NCBI GenBank assembly: GCA_009936795.1
Contig: JAACDM010000251.1
Span: forward strand, 1 to 35,045
Source: Verrucomicrobiaceae bacterium
Lineage (GTDB): Bacteria; Verrucomicrobiota; Verrucomicrobiia; Verrucomicrobiales; DEV007
DNA: 35,045 nucleotides
Reading direction: 5' to 3'
The notes beneath the pieces are model-generated. The model did not search any database. It saw only the letters and a list, made by a program, of their open reading frames with translations, and was not told where the DNA came from. Shown here piece by piece: positions 1-7,646 of the stretch (position 1 is its first letter; each line of letters begins with the position of its first letter). A program made the position numbers and the translations under genes.

Positions 1-2988
1 CGGAGGGATTGTCGGCGCACCTTCATCACCGTCCAAAACCAACACCCAACGAATCGCATCAGCGATTGCAGTCCTATCCGCCGTCGTTCGCTCGACAGAT
101 ACGCTTCCAGATTCTCCCGCCGCAAACTCATACGATCCTAGCGTGTACCACTCACCCGGTTCTGTATTCTGATCAAAGCTTTCAATCGTTGTTCCTCCCG
201 TTTCGCGAATCGTGTACCGCGCTGCAGGATCTAAGCTTGAACCACCTCCCGAGACCCAAACCTGAACCTCATAGATCCCCGGCGTGGGTAGACTCGGGGT
301 GTAGGTCGCTACTTGCCCCACAGTCAACAAGAATGAGTCCACGTTATAAACATCTGTGTGCCCACTCAATCCGGAATGCGATCCTGACCAACCGCTGTCT
401 CGATTATCGACGACCACACTCACACTCGTCAATGGCATCGTCACATTCATCACCCCGGTCTGACCACTTGATTGCCCGCTATAGTCTATCGCTTCCACTG
501 AGTATCCATACGTCACTCCCGGCACCAGACTGTCATTATCCGTATACTCCGTCTGCGTAAACGGCAACTCCGCCAACAACACACCATTCCGATACAGCCG
601 ATACCAGGCTACCCCAAGATCATCATTAGAGCTCGCCCAATCAATGAGAGTCCTCGTGCTTGCGAGCCAGTTCACCGTGACATTCGGAGGCGCAGACGGT
701 AGACTTTTATCGCCTTCTAGGACGAGCGTCCATTTGACCGCATCAGCAATAGCAGACCGGGTCGCCGTTGTTCTTTCCAAAGAGACGGAGCCTTCTCCTC
801 CTGCTCCCATGGCGTGCATTCCCAGATAAAGCCACTGACCGGGAGCCGTATTCTGATCGACGATTAGTTCTTGTTCTCCCGAGATTGTTGCAATGGTATA
901 GCGTGCGTCATCTTCGACAGTCTCCAACATGCCCACGCCATCTGCAGAAACCCACGTATAGACGTCATAGTAGCCTGCAACAGGAAGATCTGGCTCCCAT
1001 GTGGCTTTCTGACCAATACTCAAACGAAATGAATTCGATCCATAGACATCGGTATGTCCAGTCGTTCCCGAGTGACTGGGAATCGCCCTAAAGCCTATGT
1101 CAGAATTATCGACCACATACTCAGGCCCAAGTGCAGGGGGCGCTTCGACAACAGGAGCACTTTCGGCACTGCGATTTCCCTGGAAATCAATCGCTTCAAT
1201 CGTATAAGAATAACTTGTACCTGGATCTACCGATTGATCTACCCACTCCGTTTTCCTGACAGTCGCAAAAATGACCCCATCTCGCCTCACCACATAGTCA
1301 AGCCCGCCATAGTTGTCTTGCGAGGATGTCCAATTAAGCCGAATACTCGAGGACGTTAACCACTGAGCCGAAATGCCATTCGGCACCGTGGGCGCCGTAT
1401 TGTCTTCCAGGATTCCGCGAAGGATCGCACTGGTGTTGTCGTCAAACTGCGCTATCACCGCGAGGTGCCCCCCCAATCCCAACGCCGAAACATCAAAAGA
1501 CTCTACAATTCTGATGTCTTCGGCACCGAGACTCACAGGCATGCCTTCCTCAATCACCCGGTGTAATTGCCCAGCAGCATCGCCTATCCAATAGCCATAG
1601 CGCCTAGCCCTATCTCCGGAAGCACCTCCATTCTCGACAAGCGCGGTGAACCCAATCTGACCAGCATCATTCATACTAGGCTCGCCAAACGATACATATT
1701 CTACGTCAACCATCGAGCCCGGTGCGGTGTCTCCCGTCTTTGCAATCAATGCCGTCCCTGACGCTCGATGGACCCATAGACCTTGGTCAGTCGCTTCGGC
1801 ACCAACGTAACCTGTGAACACGATCTTCCCACCAGCGTCAATCTTGGCGTCAAGGAGCGAACTGATCATATTTCCTACCACAAACCCAGGTGCAGCATTT
1901 CCATCTCGAATGATCAATTCTGGTGATGAGCCACCAGCAGCCAGCCAAAGCCCTTCACCAGAAGTGGCTCCTGAAACGGCATCGCTCAGCGACCCCCAGA
2001 ATACAACGTCTCCAATATCATTAACATCAGGCACACCGAAAGTGCCATAGAGTGATCCTGAAATACCAGCCGCAGCAGTGGCCCCCTTTGCGACAAGACT
2101 GAGATTCGTCGTGGGGCTGGGACCGCCTTGAAAGGCATGATACCAGATAGAATCGTCAGCATCTGCAGACTGGCCCACAAGCACAGCCCCCGAAGCCGAA
2201 ATCGCCGTGATTGCTAGATCAAAGAAGTCAGGCAACGCCGTCGATCCATAGTTAGTCGCTGTCGAATAAATAAAATCAGGCAACGTATTTGCTTTCGGCG
2301 CCTTCCACACATCGAGCGGGGGCGTGAATTCCCAATAACCAGATTCGCCGGCTAACTGCCCATCTCTCAAGGTTGCCGCCATGACCACCAATCCTAGCGG
2401 AGATATATCAGGATCTCGCATGACATCCAGCTGGGAAATATTCCCTTCAGGATCAATAGCGGTTTGTTCCGCGCCATTAAGGTAAGCGTTGGCAGGAGCC
2501 TCACCTTTGGCACCAAGCCAATGAGGGCTACCCTCTCCCGCGATCCAAACACCATCGCGAATAATCCCGGCGTTGTCGATCTTTGCTCGGAAGGCCACCC
2601 GCCCATCCTCATCCATCACAGGTCTATAGATTTCAGAATGATTTGCCATCAAGCGAAGGGAGTTTTGAAAGTAGGGGGTGGTCCGATCGCCCTTTCTCGC
2701 CACCATGGACCAATCACCAAGACGGAACTTCCGCCAAATTCCAGAATTCGTTGTCGCGTCCGTTCCTGCCACGCCCTCTTTTAGTTTAGCCAGAACTGCA
2801 AAGTCGCCGTGATCGTTCAAGAAAACGGACTCGAATGATTCAAACTCCGCGCCACCAGCAGTCGGCGCTAGATCATCGGACAGCGCTTCGACATAAAGTT
2901 GCACCTGGCCAAGCGCATGGCAAGCGCTGGTCATGCACATAATCATGATCAGCCACGCGCAAGATGCTCTAGTCTGACTAAAGATCAT
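1..2988 (-). CDS. Secreted repeat protein with two fn3 + golvesin-type units (partial, 3' end off window)
   Basis: My own translation of the minus strand is open from the ATG at 2988 to base 1 (996 codons, no stop), so the C-terminus lies outside the window. Residues 1-28 look like a signal peptide (hydrophobic WLIMIMCM, then ACHALG before QVQLY). Residues 30-530 hold degenerate repeats of the NxxGxxxF/'NDAGQIGFTA' kind found in choice-of-anchor (DUF7453-like) proteins. Residues 530-766 and 767-992 are two copies of a unit made of a fibronectin type III domain followed by a golvesin C-terminal-like domain (VVDN...GF; W.P.LP..G.Y.V..WV; FDQN..PG.W..LG; ADA.RW). A third unit appears to begin at the edge. 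The start overlaps the DUF1501 stop as ATGA, so it is probably translationally coupled and is the last visible gene of that operon. The exact function is unknown; surface adhesion or glycan binding is inferred. Confidence 0.85.
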   Translation of the reverse strand, partial: MIFSQTRASCAWLIMIMCMTSACHALGQVQLYVEALSDDLAPTAGGAEFESFESVFLNDHGDFAVLAKLKEGVAGTDATTNSGIWRKFRLGDWSMVARKGDRTTPYFQNSLRLMANHSEIYRPVMDEDGRVAFRAKIDNAGIIRDGVWIAGEGSPHWLGAKGEAPANAYLNGAEQTAIDPEGNISQLDVMRDPDISPLGLVVMAATLRDGQLAGESGYWEFTPPLDVWKAPKANTLPDFIYSTATNYGSTALPDFFDLAITAISASGAVLVGQSADADDSIWYHAFQGGPSPTTNLSLVAKGATAAAGISGSLYGTFGVPDVNDIGDVVFWGSLSDAVSGATSGEGLWLAAGGSSPELIIRDGNAAPGFVVGNMISSLLDAKIDAGGKIVFTGYVGAEATDQGLWVHRASGTALIAKTGDTAPGSMVDVEYVSFGEPSMNDAGQIGFTALVENGGASGDRARRYGYWIGDAAGQLHRVIEEGMPVSLGAEDIRIVESFDVSALGLGGHLAVIAQFDDNTSAILRGILEDNTAPTVPNGISAQWLTSSSIRLNWTSSQDNYGGLDYVVRRDGVIFATVRKTEWVDQSVDPGTSYSYTIEAIDFQGNRSAESAPVVEAPPALGPEYVVDNSDIGFRAIPSHSGTTGHTDVYGSNSFRLSIGQKATWEPDLPVAGYYDVYTWVSADGVGMLETVEDDARYTIATISGEQELIVDQNTAPGQWLYLGMHAMGAGGEGSVSLERTTATRSAIADAVKWTLVLEGDKSLPSAPPNVTVNWLASTRTLIDWASSNDDLGVAWYRLYRNGVLLAELPFTQTEYTDNDSLVPGVTYGYSVEAIDYSGQSSGQTGVMNVTMPLTSVSVVVDNRDSGWSGSHSGLSGHTDVYNVDSFLLTVGQVATYTPSLPTPGIYEVQVWVSGGGSSLDPAARYTIRETGGTTIESFDQNTEPGEWYTLGSYEFAAGESGSVSVERTTADRTAIADAIRWVLVLDGDEGAPTIPP
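10..1400 (-). repeat. Tandem protein-level duplication: fn3 + golvesin-like unit x2
   Basis: Two consecutive units of about 230 residues share the same order of landmarks: YRLYRNG or YVVRRDG, a 'YSVEAIDY' or 'YTIEAIDF' strand, VVDN, SGHTDVY or TGHTDVY, LTVGQVATY or LSIGQKATW, FDQNTEPGEW or VDQNTAPGQW, and ERTTADRTAIADAIRW or ERTTATRSAIADAVKW. Unit 1 spans roughly 690-1400 and unit 2 roughly 10-689. The divergence shows an old duplication, not an assembly artefact. Confidence 0.75.
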
Positions 2989-4340
2989 GTCGAAATAAAC
3001 GGAAGTGTCGCAAAGCCGCCACTCGTCGGCGCTGTCGGAAGCACCGTTGATATGGCCGCCTCCGGCACGCCAAGCCACTCCTGCAACACAGTGCGATACA
3101 CTCGACGAAAGTCGACGTTGAATGCCAATGAATGGTTTTTGATTCGGTTAGCCTCTGCTAAACTTGGCATTTGTCCATAGAAGCCTACCTGAACATGTCC
3201 CCCAGTCACAAAGAGAGAACTCGCGGCTCCGTGATCAGTTCCCAGAGAACCATTTTCGATAACCTTGCGCCCAAATTCGCTCACCGTGAAAAGAAGCATG
3301 CGATCCCAGTTTCCCTGTGCCTTCATCTCACTAACAAATGCTCCCAAAGCACCATCAAGTTCTTCCAGAAGCGCAGCATGTCGACCTTCTAACGGTTTAC
3401 CATCACCATCAAGCTCAGCTTGGGAACCATGCGTGTCGTATCCAAGTTGCTCCACATGGTAAACACAGGTCCCCACATCAGCGTAGATCATGCCAGCGAT
3501 ATTCTTCAGATCCCTACCCAGTCCAGTATCAGGAAAGGCTGCCGTGGGAAACGCTGCTCCGGGAGCGTTCTGGGCGTCAACAGCCACACCAAGAAGCTCA
3601 AGGGAGCCCATCGTATTACGGGCGCGCTCCTCAACAAAAGCCAAGCCAGGCTTCGACGTTATACCACCTACGGGAGCATTGATCAGCTCAGTATAGAGTG
3701 CTTGCTCATCACCCTTCTCCCCAGCCAGCCCACTTCCATACCATCGATGTGCAGCAGGGTCTTTGAGTGTCACACCGAGGGATTTCTCTTTTGTCCGAAA
3801 TGCTAATGTCTCCGTTAACCCCACATTTAAACCAATCGTTGGATCCAATGAGGTCGCACTGTTCGCACACTGATGCTCAAAAAATCGCCCAAGCCAACCA
3901 TCGCGAACCTGTTCATTCGGTTCAGCCGTATGCCAGTAGTCGAACGAAGTGAAATGCGAAAGATTGGGATTCGGGTAGCCGACGCCGTTGATAATAGCCA
4001 ACTGATTGAGATCCCAGAGCCCCTTTAGCTGGGTAAGCTTTGGATGAAGGCCATATTCTGAATCTAATGGCAAAACTTCGGCTTGCGCTATACTTAAGGT
4101 CGGTCTCGCACCATAGTAGATACTGCTATCCGCACTTCCATAAGGGATCACTGTATTCAACGCATCATTGCCCCCGTTCAGTTGCAGCACGACAACGATG
4201 GGGCCGCTTCCACCGCCGGCATTCGACGCGGCGAGAAGCTCCTGGCTAAAGAACCGTTCTCCCATCATACAAGACGCTCCCGCCGCTGCTCCACGTAGTG
4301 TGGATTGAAGCAGATCTCTTCGTGTCATCGATGATTTCAT
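2985..4340 (-). CDS. DUF1501 family protein (Tat-exported)
   Basis: A 451-residue member of the DUF1501 family, which has a sulfatase/alkaline-phosphatase-like fold and no assigned reaction. The N-terminus is a twin-arginine signal: MTRRDLLQS at residues 5-13 followed by a small-residue stretch GAAAGASC. Family landmarks seen are VVLQLNGGNDALNTVIPYG near residue 50, DYWHTAEP, DTHGSQ, and the C-terminal FTVSEFGRKVIENGSLGTDHG block. I chose the ATG at 4340 over the upstream ATG at 4400 because it sits just before the Tat motif and leaves a 13-bp gap after the DUF1800 stop, whereas 4400 would overlap that gene. It is translated after DUF1800 and its stop overlaps the next start (ATGA). DUF1800/DUF1501 pairs are a well-known conserved couple in Planctomycetota and Verrucomicrobiota, and are probably exported together. 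Confidence 0.92.
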   Translation of the reverse strand: MKSSMTRRDLLQSTLRGAAAGASCMMGERFFSQELLAASNAGGGSGPIVVVLQLNGGNDALNTVIPYGSADSSIYYGARPTLSIAQAEVLPLDSEYGLHPKLTQLKGLWDLNQLAIINGVGYPNPNLSHFTSFDYWHTAEPNEQVRDGWLGRFFEHQCANSATSLDPTIGLNVGLTETLAFRTKEKSLGVTLKDPAAHRWYGSGLAGEKGDEQALYTELINAPVGGITSKPGLAFVEERARNTMGSLELLGVAVDAQNAPGAAFPTAAFPDTGLGRDLKNIAGMIYADVGTCVYHVEQLGYDTHGSQAELDGDGKPLEGRHAALLEELDGALGAFVSEMKAQGNWDRMLLFTVSEFGRKVIENGSLGTDHGAASSLFVTGGHVQVGFYGQMPSLAEANRIKNHSLAFNVDFRRVYRTVLQEWLGVPEAAISTVLPTAPTSGGFATLPFIST

Positions 4341-4353
4341 TGTCGTTAAAACC

Positions 4354-5901
4354 TTATTGCATTTGAAACTGGGGCAGCGCGAGAAGCTGCTGAAGCACAC
4401 GGCGATACACTTTGTCCCTATCCAATCCCTTTAGCTTCCGACGCATATGACGAATCAGGCTCTGACGCTGCCTCGGATGGATTGGAGAAAGATAGAGGAC
4501 GCGGTCGGCAAGGTGATCGATCAAGAGATTCAAAGAATCCGCACCCCGAATCGCTGCTGGCAACAGCGTTTCATAATCGGGAAGTACATACGGTGTCTCT
4601 GCATCACCCCCCGTCGTTGGGATCTTCAAGTGATTACGCAGGGCTTGATGATCTCCGTGCACCCATAAGCTCGCTAAATTGATTCGACTTAGAAGTCCCT
4701 CCACCGTCATCCAACGATTTCCCTCAGCGACAGGCTCTGGCCAACCTTGAATTGTTGGAGGGTGCAATAGATTCTGCCCCATCTCATCCATTGCCCAATA
4801 GGTCGTCGCCCGGGGAAGCAAGGGCATCTCTAATACTTTCACTATCGAAATAACAATATCAACTGGATCTTTGATTTGGTTGCCAATCGCCGCCTCATCA
4901 TAAAACTCCTCGGATTGAAAGATCGTCCGAAGAAGCGGAGCGATCTCATAGTCATGGTCACGGAGTTGCCGTCCCAGCTCCGCCATCAAGGAGGCTTCTG
5001 GATCAACCCCAACGAAGTATCTCCAAATCTTCTTACCAAGATGCTCCGCGCATTGCACTTGCTCTAGAATAAGCGCAATGGCCATGTCCCCCTGATCTTT
5101 CGGATCACCAGGCAACTGGTCCGCAGGATCTTTAATTGCAGCGAGGGTCCCGGGAACCGGAATCCCAGGATTGGCTGGATCCTCGGTAGTCAGAAAGGTT
5201 TTCTCTGTCGGGTCGATGCGCCGATACTCGCCATCGCCTCGAACCAACTCGTCAAGGTAAGCTGAGAATGGCTCCGTCTCAGAAAGACTGCGGCCAGTGA
5301 ACGCTTCCGCACAATGAGTAACGTCCTGTTCAGTGTAACCTCCGTCCACACCCAAGGTGAAGAGCTCTAAAAGCTCACGCCCAAAATTCTCGTTGATCTG
5401 CCCACGCCTGCTTCGATCCAGATCGAGCATTCGGATCATCCCTTCTGACCACGACACCTCTCGAAGCAGTAATCCAAAATTACCCAGAGCAAGCGTGCGC
5501 AAGACGTCGAGATGCTTATAAAAATAGATGAACCCTGCTTGCGCCTCAATCACATCGAGATCGACGGGGAAGTGATCTAACCAGAATTTCAGCATCTTCG
5601 CCGCTAACGCTGGCCCATCCTTCATCTGTAACAGAAACCACTCGGTCAGGTCATAGGCAGCCTCCAAACGGTCGTTGCTTTCCAACAAATCACTGGGCGG
5701 CGGAAGCGTAGGCAACGGAAACGCACTCCAGTCCACCGCCTGATCAATGATCGAACTTACTGCGGCGGCAATTACTTGCGTTTTTCCCAACTGAAACAAC
5801 GCTTCCCGCTGCGCTGGAGTGCCACCGAAACTTGTCCGGCTTAGCAGATGATCTGCCGTTCGCCGGGTCCAGGCGCTGGGAGGCAGAGGGTCGAGTGACA
5901 T
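4354..5901 (-). CDS. DUF1800 family protein
   Basis: A 515-residue DUF1800 protein. Visible signatures are the N-terminal HLLSRTSFGGTPAQ block (family HLL.R..FG), the central KMLKFWLDHFPVD segment, and the diagnostic NENFGRELLELFTLGVDGGYTEQDV stretch (residues about 175-200) followed by EAFTGRSL. The C-terminal LPQFQMQ matches the common LP.FQ end of the family. The biochemical role is not established for the family; it nearly always precedes a DUF1501 partner, as here. No clear signal peptide is visible at the N-terminus and no Shine-Dalgarno sequence precedes the ATG. It is the promoter-proximal gene of the visible minus-strand operon, and nothing recognisable lies upstream for about 900 bp. 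Confidence 0.92.
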   Translation of the reverse strand: MSLDPLPPSAWTRRTADHLLSRTSFGGTPAQREALFQLGKTQVIAAAVSSIIDQAVDWSAFPLPTLPPPSDLLESNDRLEAAYDLTEWFLLQMKDGPALAAKMLKFWLDHFPVDLDVIEAQAGFIYFYKHLDVLRTLALGNFGLLLREVSWSEGMIRMLDLDRSRRGQINENFGRELLELFTLGVDGGYTEQDVTHCAEAFTGRSLSETEPFSAYLDELVRGDGEYRRIDPTEKTFLTTEDPANPGIPVPGTLAAIKDPADQLPGDPKDQGDMAIALILEQVQCAEHLGKKIWRYFVGVDPEASLMAELGRQLRDHDYEIAPLLRTIFQSEEFYDEAAIGNQIKDPVDIVISIVKVLEMPLLPRATTYWAMDEMGQNLLHPPTIQGWPEPVAEGNRWMTVEGLLSRINLASLWVHGDHQALRNHLKIPTTGGDAETPYVLPDYETLLPAAIRGADSLNLLIDHLADRVLYLSPIHPRQRQSLIRHMRRKLKGLDRDKVYRRVLQQLLALPQFQMQ

Positions 5902-6794
5902 GGCTTCGTGTAGGGTGTCGGGACAGCTGTACTTTCAGAAAAAGCGTGATCCTACAGTATTGGACAGCTTACGCATGCCGGAACTTATTGAATGAATGTA
6001 TTATCCATCATCCCCATATTGAAGCCCCCTATTGTTTTGAAATTACTCCATCAGCGACACACATCTGAGACTTCTACACACGATGCCATGGACACCACAG
6101 CATCCAAGTTCTCGTTCAGGACGCCGATAATCTCGGATGCCTGGTGCTCTTCCTAAGGCTCATGGCAACATTGCAGAAGGCAAATACCCTAGGAGGAGGA
6201 TGCATGACTCCCTCCTGCGTCGACACCACTTAGCTCGACAAGAACGGATCTGTTGACCGTTTTAGGTTGGAACCGGTCCATTGGACGACACGGGCTTCAC
6301 GTACACTGTCGCCCCCAACTGAACAAAATCATTCTTATTCATATCGGTATCGCACGGCAAAGTCTCAAAAGTATCCTAACACTCGCTAGCAACCTCCTCC
6401 TGCCGGATGTTCTTGCTCGGCGGCTCAGCCTTCCCCACTTTTATCTCGCCTGCACAATTAGCTCCTATCATTGTGACGCCGGATAAGCAATTAATGGGGA
6501 ATCAACGGTGTTCTTTCTTGTTCAGTTCCCCTCCTTCGATTGCGAACTTCGCTTGGCAGAACTTTACAGTAACGTTTCTTTCGAACGAGTGGACCAAGGA
6601 TGAGGCTCATTGCTAGACTAGGTGATTACTGTACTTTAAGTCTAGTCACGAGACCCGGCAGTTTTTGAACGAGAGTTCCGTCATCGTGGTTAGGTTTTCA
6701 ATGGCCTCGTCGCAACCAAAGCGTATAGTTTTGGAGCGTAACCAATCGCTCCTATGGGGAACGATCGGACAGAGAACGCATGCCCGCTGGTTGA
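5902..6794. other. Intergenic region without recognisable genes
   Basis: About 0.9 kb upstream of the DUF1800 operon. Short ORFs exist on both strands but none shows family motifs, a credible start or consistent coding character. A 26-codon minus-strand ORF (6262-6342) is too short to support. The stretch must contain the promoter of the minus-strand operon, but I cannot identify -35/-10 boxes with confidence. A short inverted repeat lies at 6613-6645. It may be decayed coding sequence. Confidence 0.5.
6613..6645. repeat. 7-bp inverted repeat (CTAGACT/AGTCTAG) with 19-nt loop
   Basis: CTAGACT at 6613-6619 is exactly complementary to AGTCTAG at 6639-6645. It lies in the gene-poor region just left of the orphan ORF fragment. 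It has no T-run, so it does not look like an intrinsic terminator; it could be an operator-like site, a decayed mobile-element end, or chance. Confidence 0.3.
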
Positions 6795-6911
6795 GCGTTT
6801 CGGTCAAAGATTCGCGGCTTTCGTGTTGGAGGGCATTCTTGGGATATATGCGCACGGCTGGCATCGATCAGCATTCGGTTTAAGACGGCGCTGGCAAAAC
6901 AGTGGCCCAAA

Positions 6912-7241
6912 TTGGCATGGCTTCTGATGCGTCGGCTGATTCGTGACGGGAAGGTCTCTGACAAAGACATTTATCTGGGTACCTATGTGCCGGAAGAGCT
7001 GGACTTGAACGTGACTTACGAGGCCTTGTTAGACCATGTGATTGGGGAGACGAACTACGGTCCGGCCCTGATCATGTGGGCGCAAAAGCTGCTGAAATCA
7101 CCCATACCGACCGAGGCCGGTTCGAAAGAAAGTGAAGCCAATTTAAGGCGAACACTATCGAGCGATTCTGACCTGCCCGAAGCGGAGAATGCTGTTAGCC
7201 ATCGGCGCAAGGCGGAAGCGTTGATGAAGGCAGACAATTGA
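6912..7241 (+). CDS. Unrecognised ORF, possibly a 5'-truncated gene remnant
   Basis: A 109-codon ORF in this annotation (TTG at 6912; first in-frame ATG at 6927). The same frame stays open upstream to 6795, just after a TGA at 6792-6794, without any ATG, and those residues (RFKTALAKQWPKLAWLLMRRLIRDGK) read as continuous coding sequence. That suggests the true 5' part has been lost or frameshifted. The centre is a charged, helix-like region (DKDIYLGTYVPEELDLN; ALLDHVIGETNYG) and the C-terminus is polar and low-complexity. I recognise no family. It is isolated between an empty region and the tRNA gene. Either a real small protein with a TTG start or a pseudogene fragment would fit. Confidence 0.35.
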   Translation: MAWLLMRRLIRDGKVSDKDIYLGTYVPEELDLNVTYEALLDHVIGETNYGPALIMWAQKLLKSPIPTEAGSKESEANLRRTLSSDSDLPEAENAVSHRRKAEALMKADN

Positions 7242-7455
7242 TACGGACTGTCTGTAGACTGTGCCTGGAGCAAGAAGAGTTGTTAGAACTCCGCTCCTCA
7301 CCCCTTGATTTGAAAAACAATACCTATTCGGGGTCAGGAGTATCGCTGCGAGCCACGAAATTAACCAGAGGACGACAACCACAAGAAAGGGCTGCTGGGG
7401 CCTCGCCTATACAACCCGACCCATCCAGCCGCAGCTTAGGGACAGTAGCAAAGAG

Positions 7456-7529
7456 TCGGGGTGATAGGATTCGAACCTACGACTTCCTGGTCCCAAACCA
7501 GGCGCACTACCAGGCTGTGCTACACCCCG
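7456..7529 (-). tRNA. tRNA-Pro (anticodon TGG)
   Basis: The minus strand folds as a full cloverleaf: acceptor CGGGGTG (7529-7523) pairs with CACCCCG (7463-7457), with discriminator A at 7456. The anticodon arm CCTGG-TTTGGGA-CCAGG carries TGG, the D-arm contains AGCCTGGTAG, and the T-arm contains GGTTCGAATCC. The 3' CCA is not encoded, so it must be added post-transcriptionally. It stands alone, divergent from thrS. No repeat of its 3' end, which would suggest an integrated element, was seen nearby. The 214 bp between it and the ORF fragment (7242-7455) holds nothing recognisable. Confidence 0.97.
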
Positions 7530-7646
7530 CTCGCATTGCGAGACCCGACACTTACGCAGTGGGCAAAAGTTGCAAGCGCAAAGATGGAGGTCCGCTGATT
7601 TCTCTTTCTCGTTGATTGCCCAGAGATCTCAGATTATGACCCTCCG

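Noticed and set aside
9-2789. Several plus-strand ORFs of 60-180 codons at the left end
   Set aside because: They lie opposite a continuous 996-codon minus-strand frame with a signal peptide and recognisable domains, and have no domain-like sequence themselves.
6262-6342. 26-codon minus-strand ORF (MNKNDFVQLG...)
   Set aside because: Too short, no ribosome-binding signal, no recognised peptide family; indistinguishable from chance.
7456-7529. tRNA-Pro as an integration site for a mobile element
   Set aside because: No integrase and no direct repeat of the tRNA 3' end was seen in the window.
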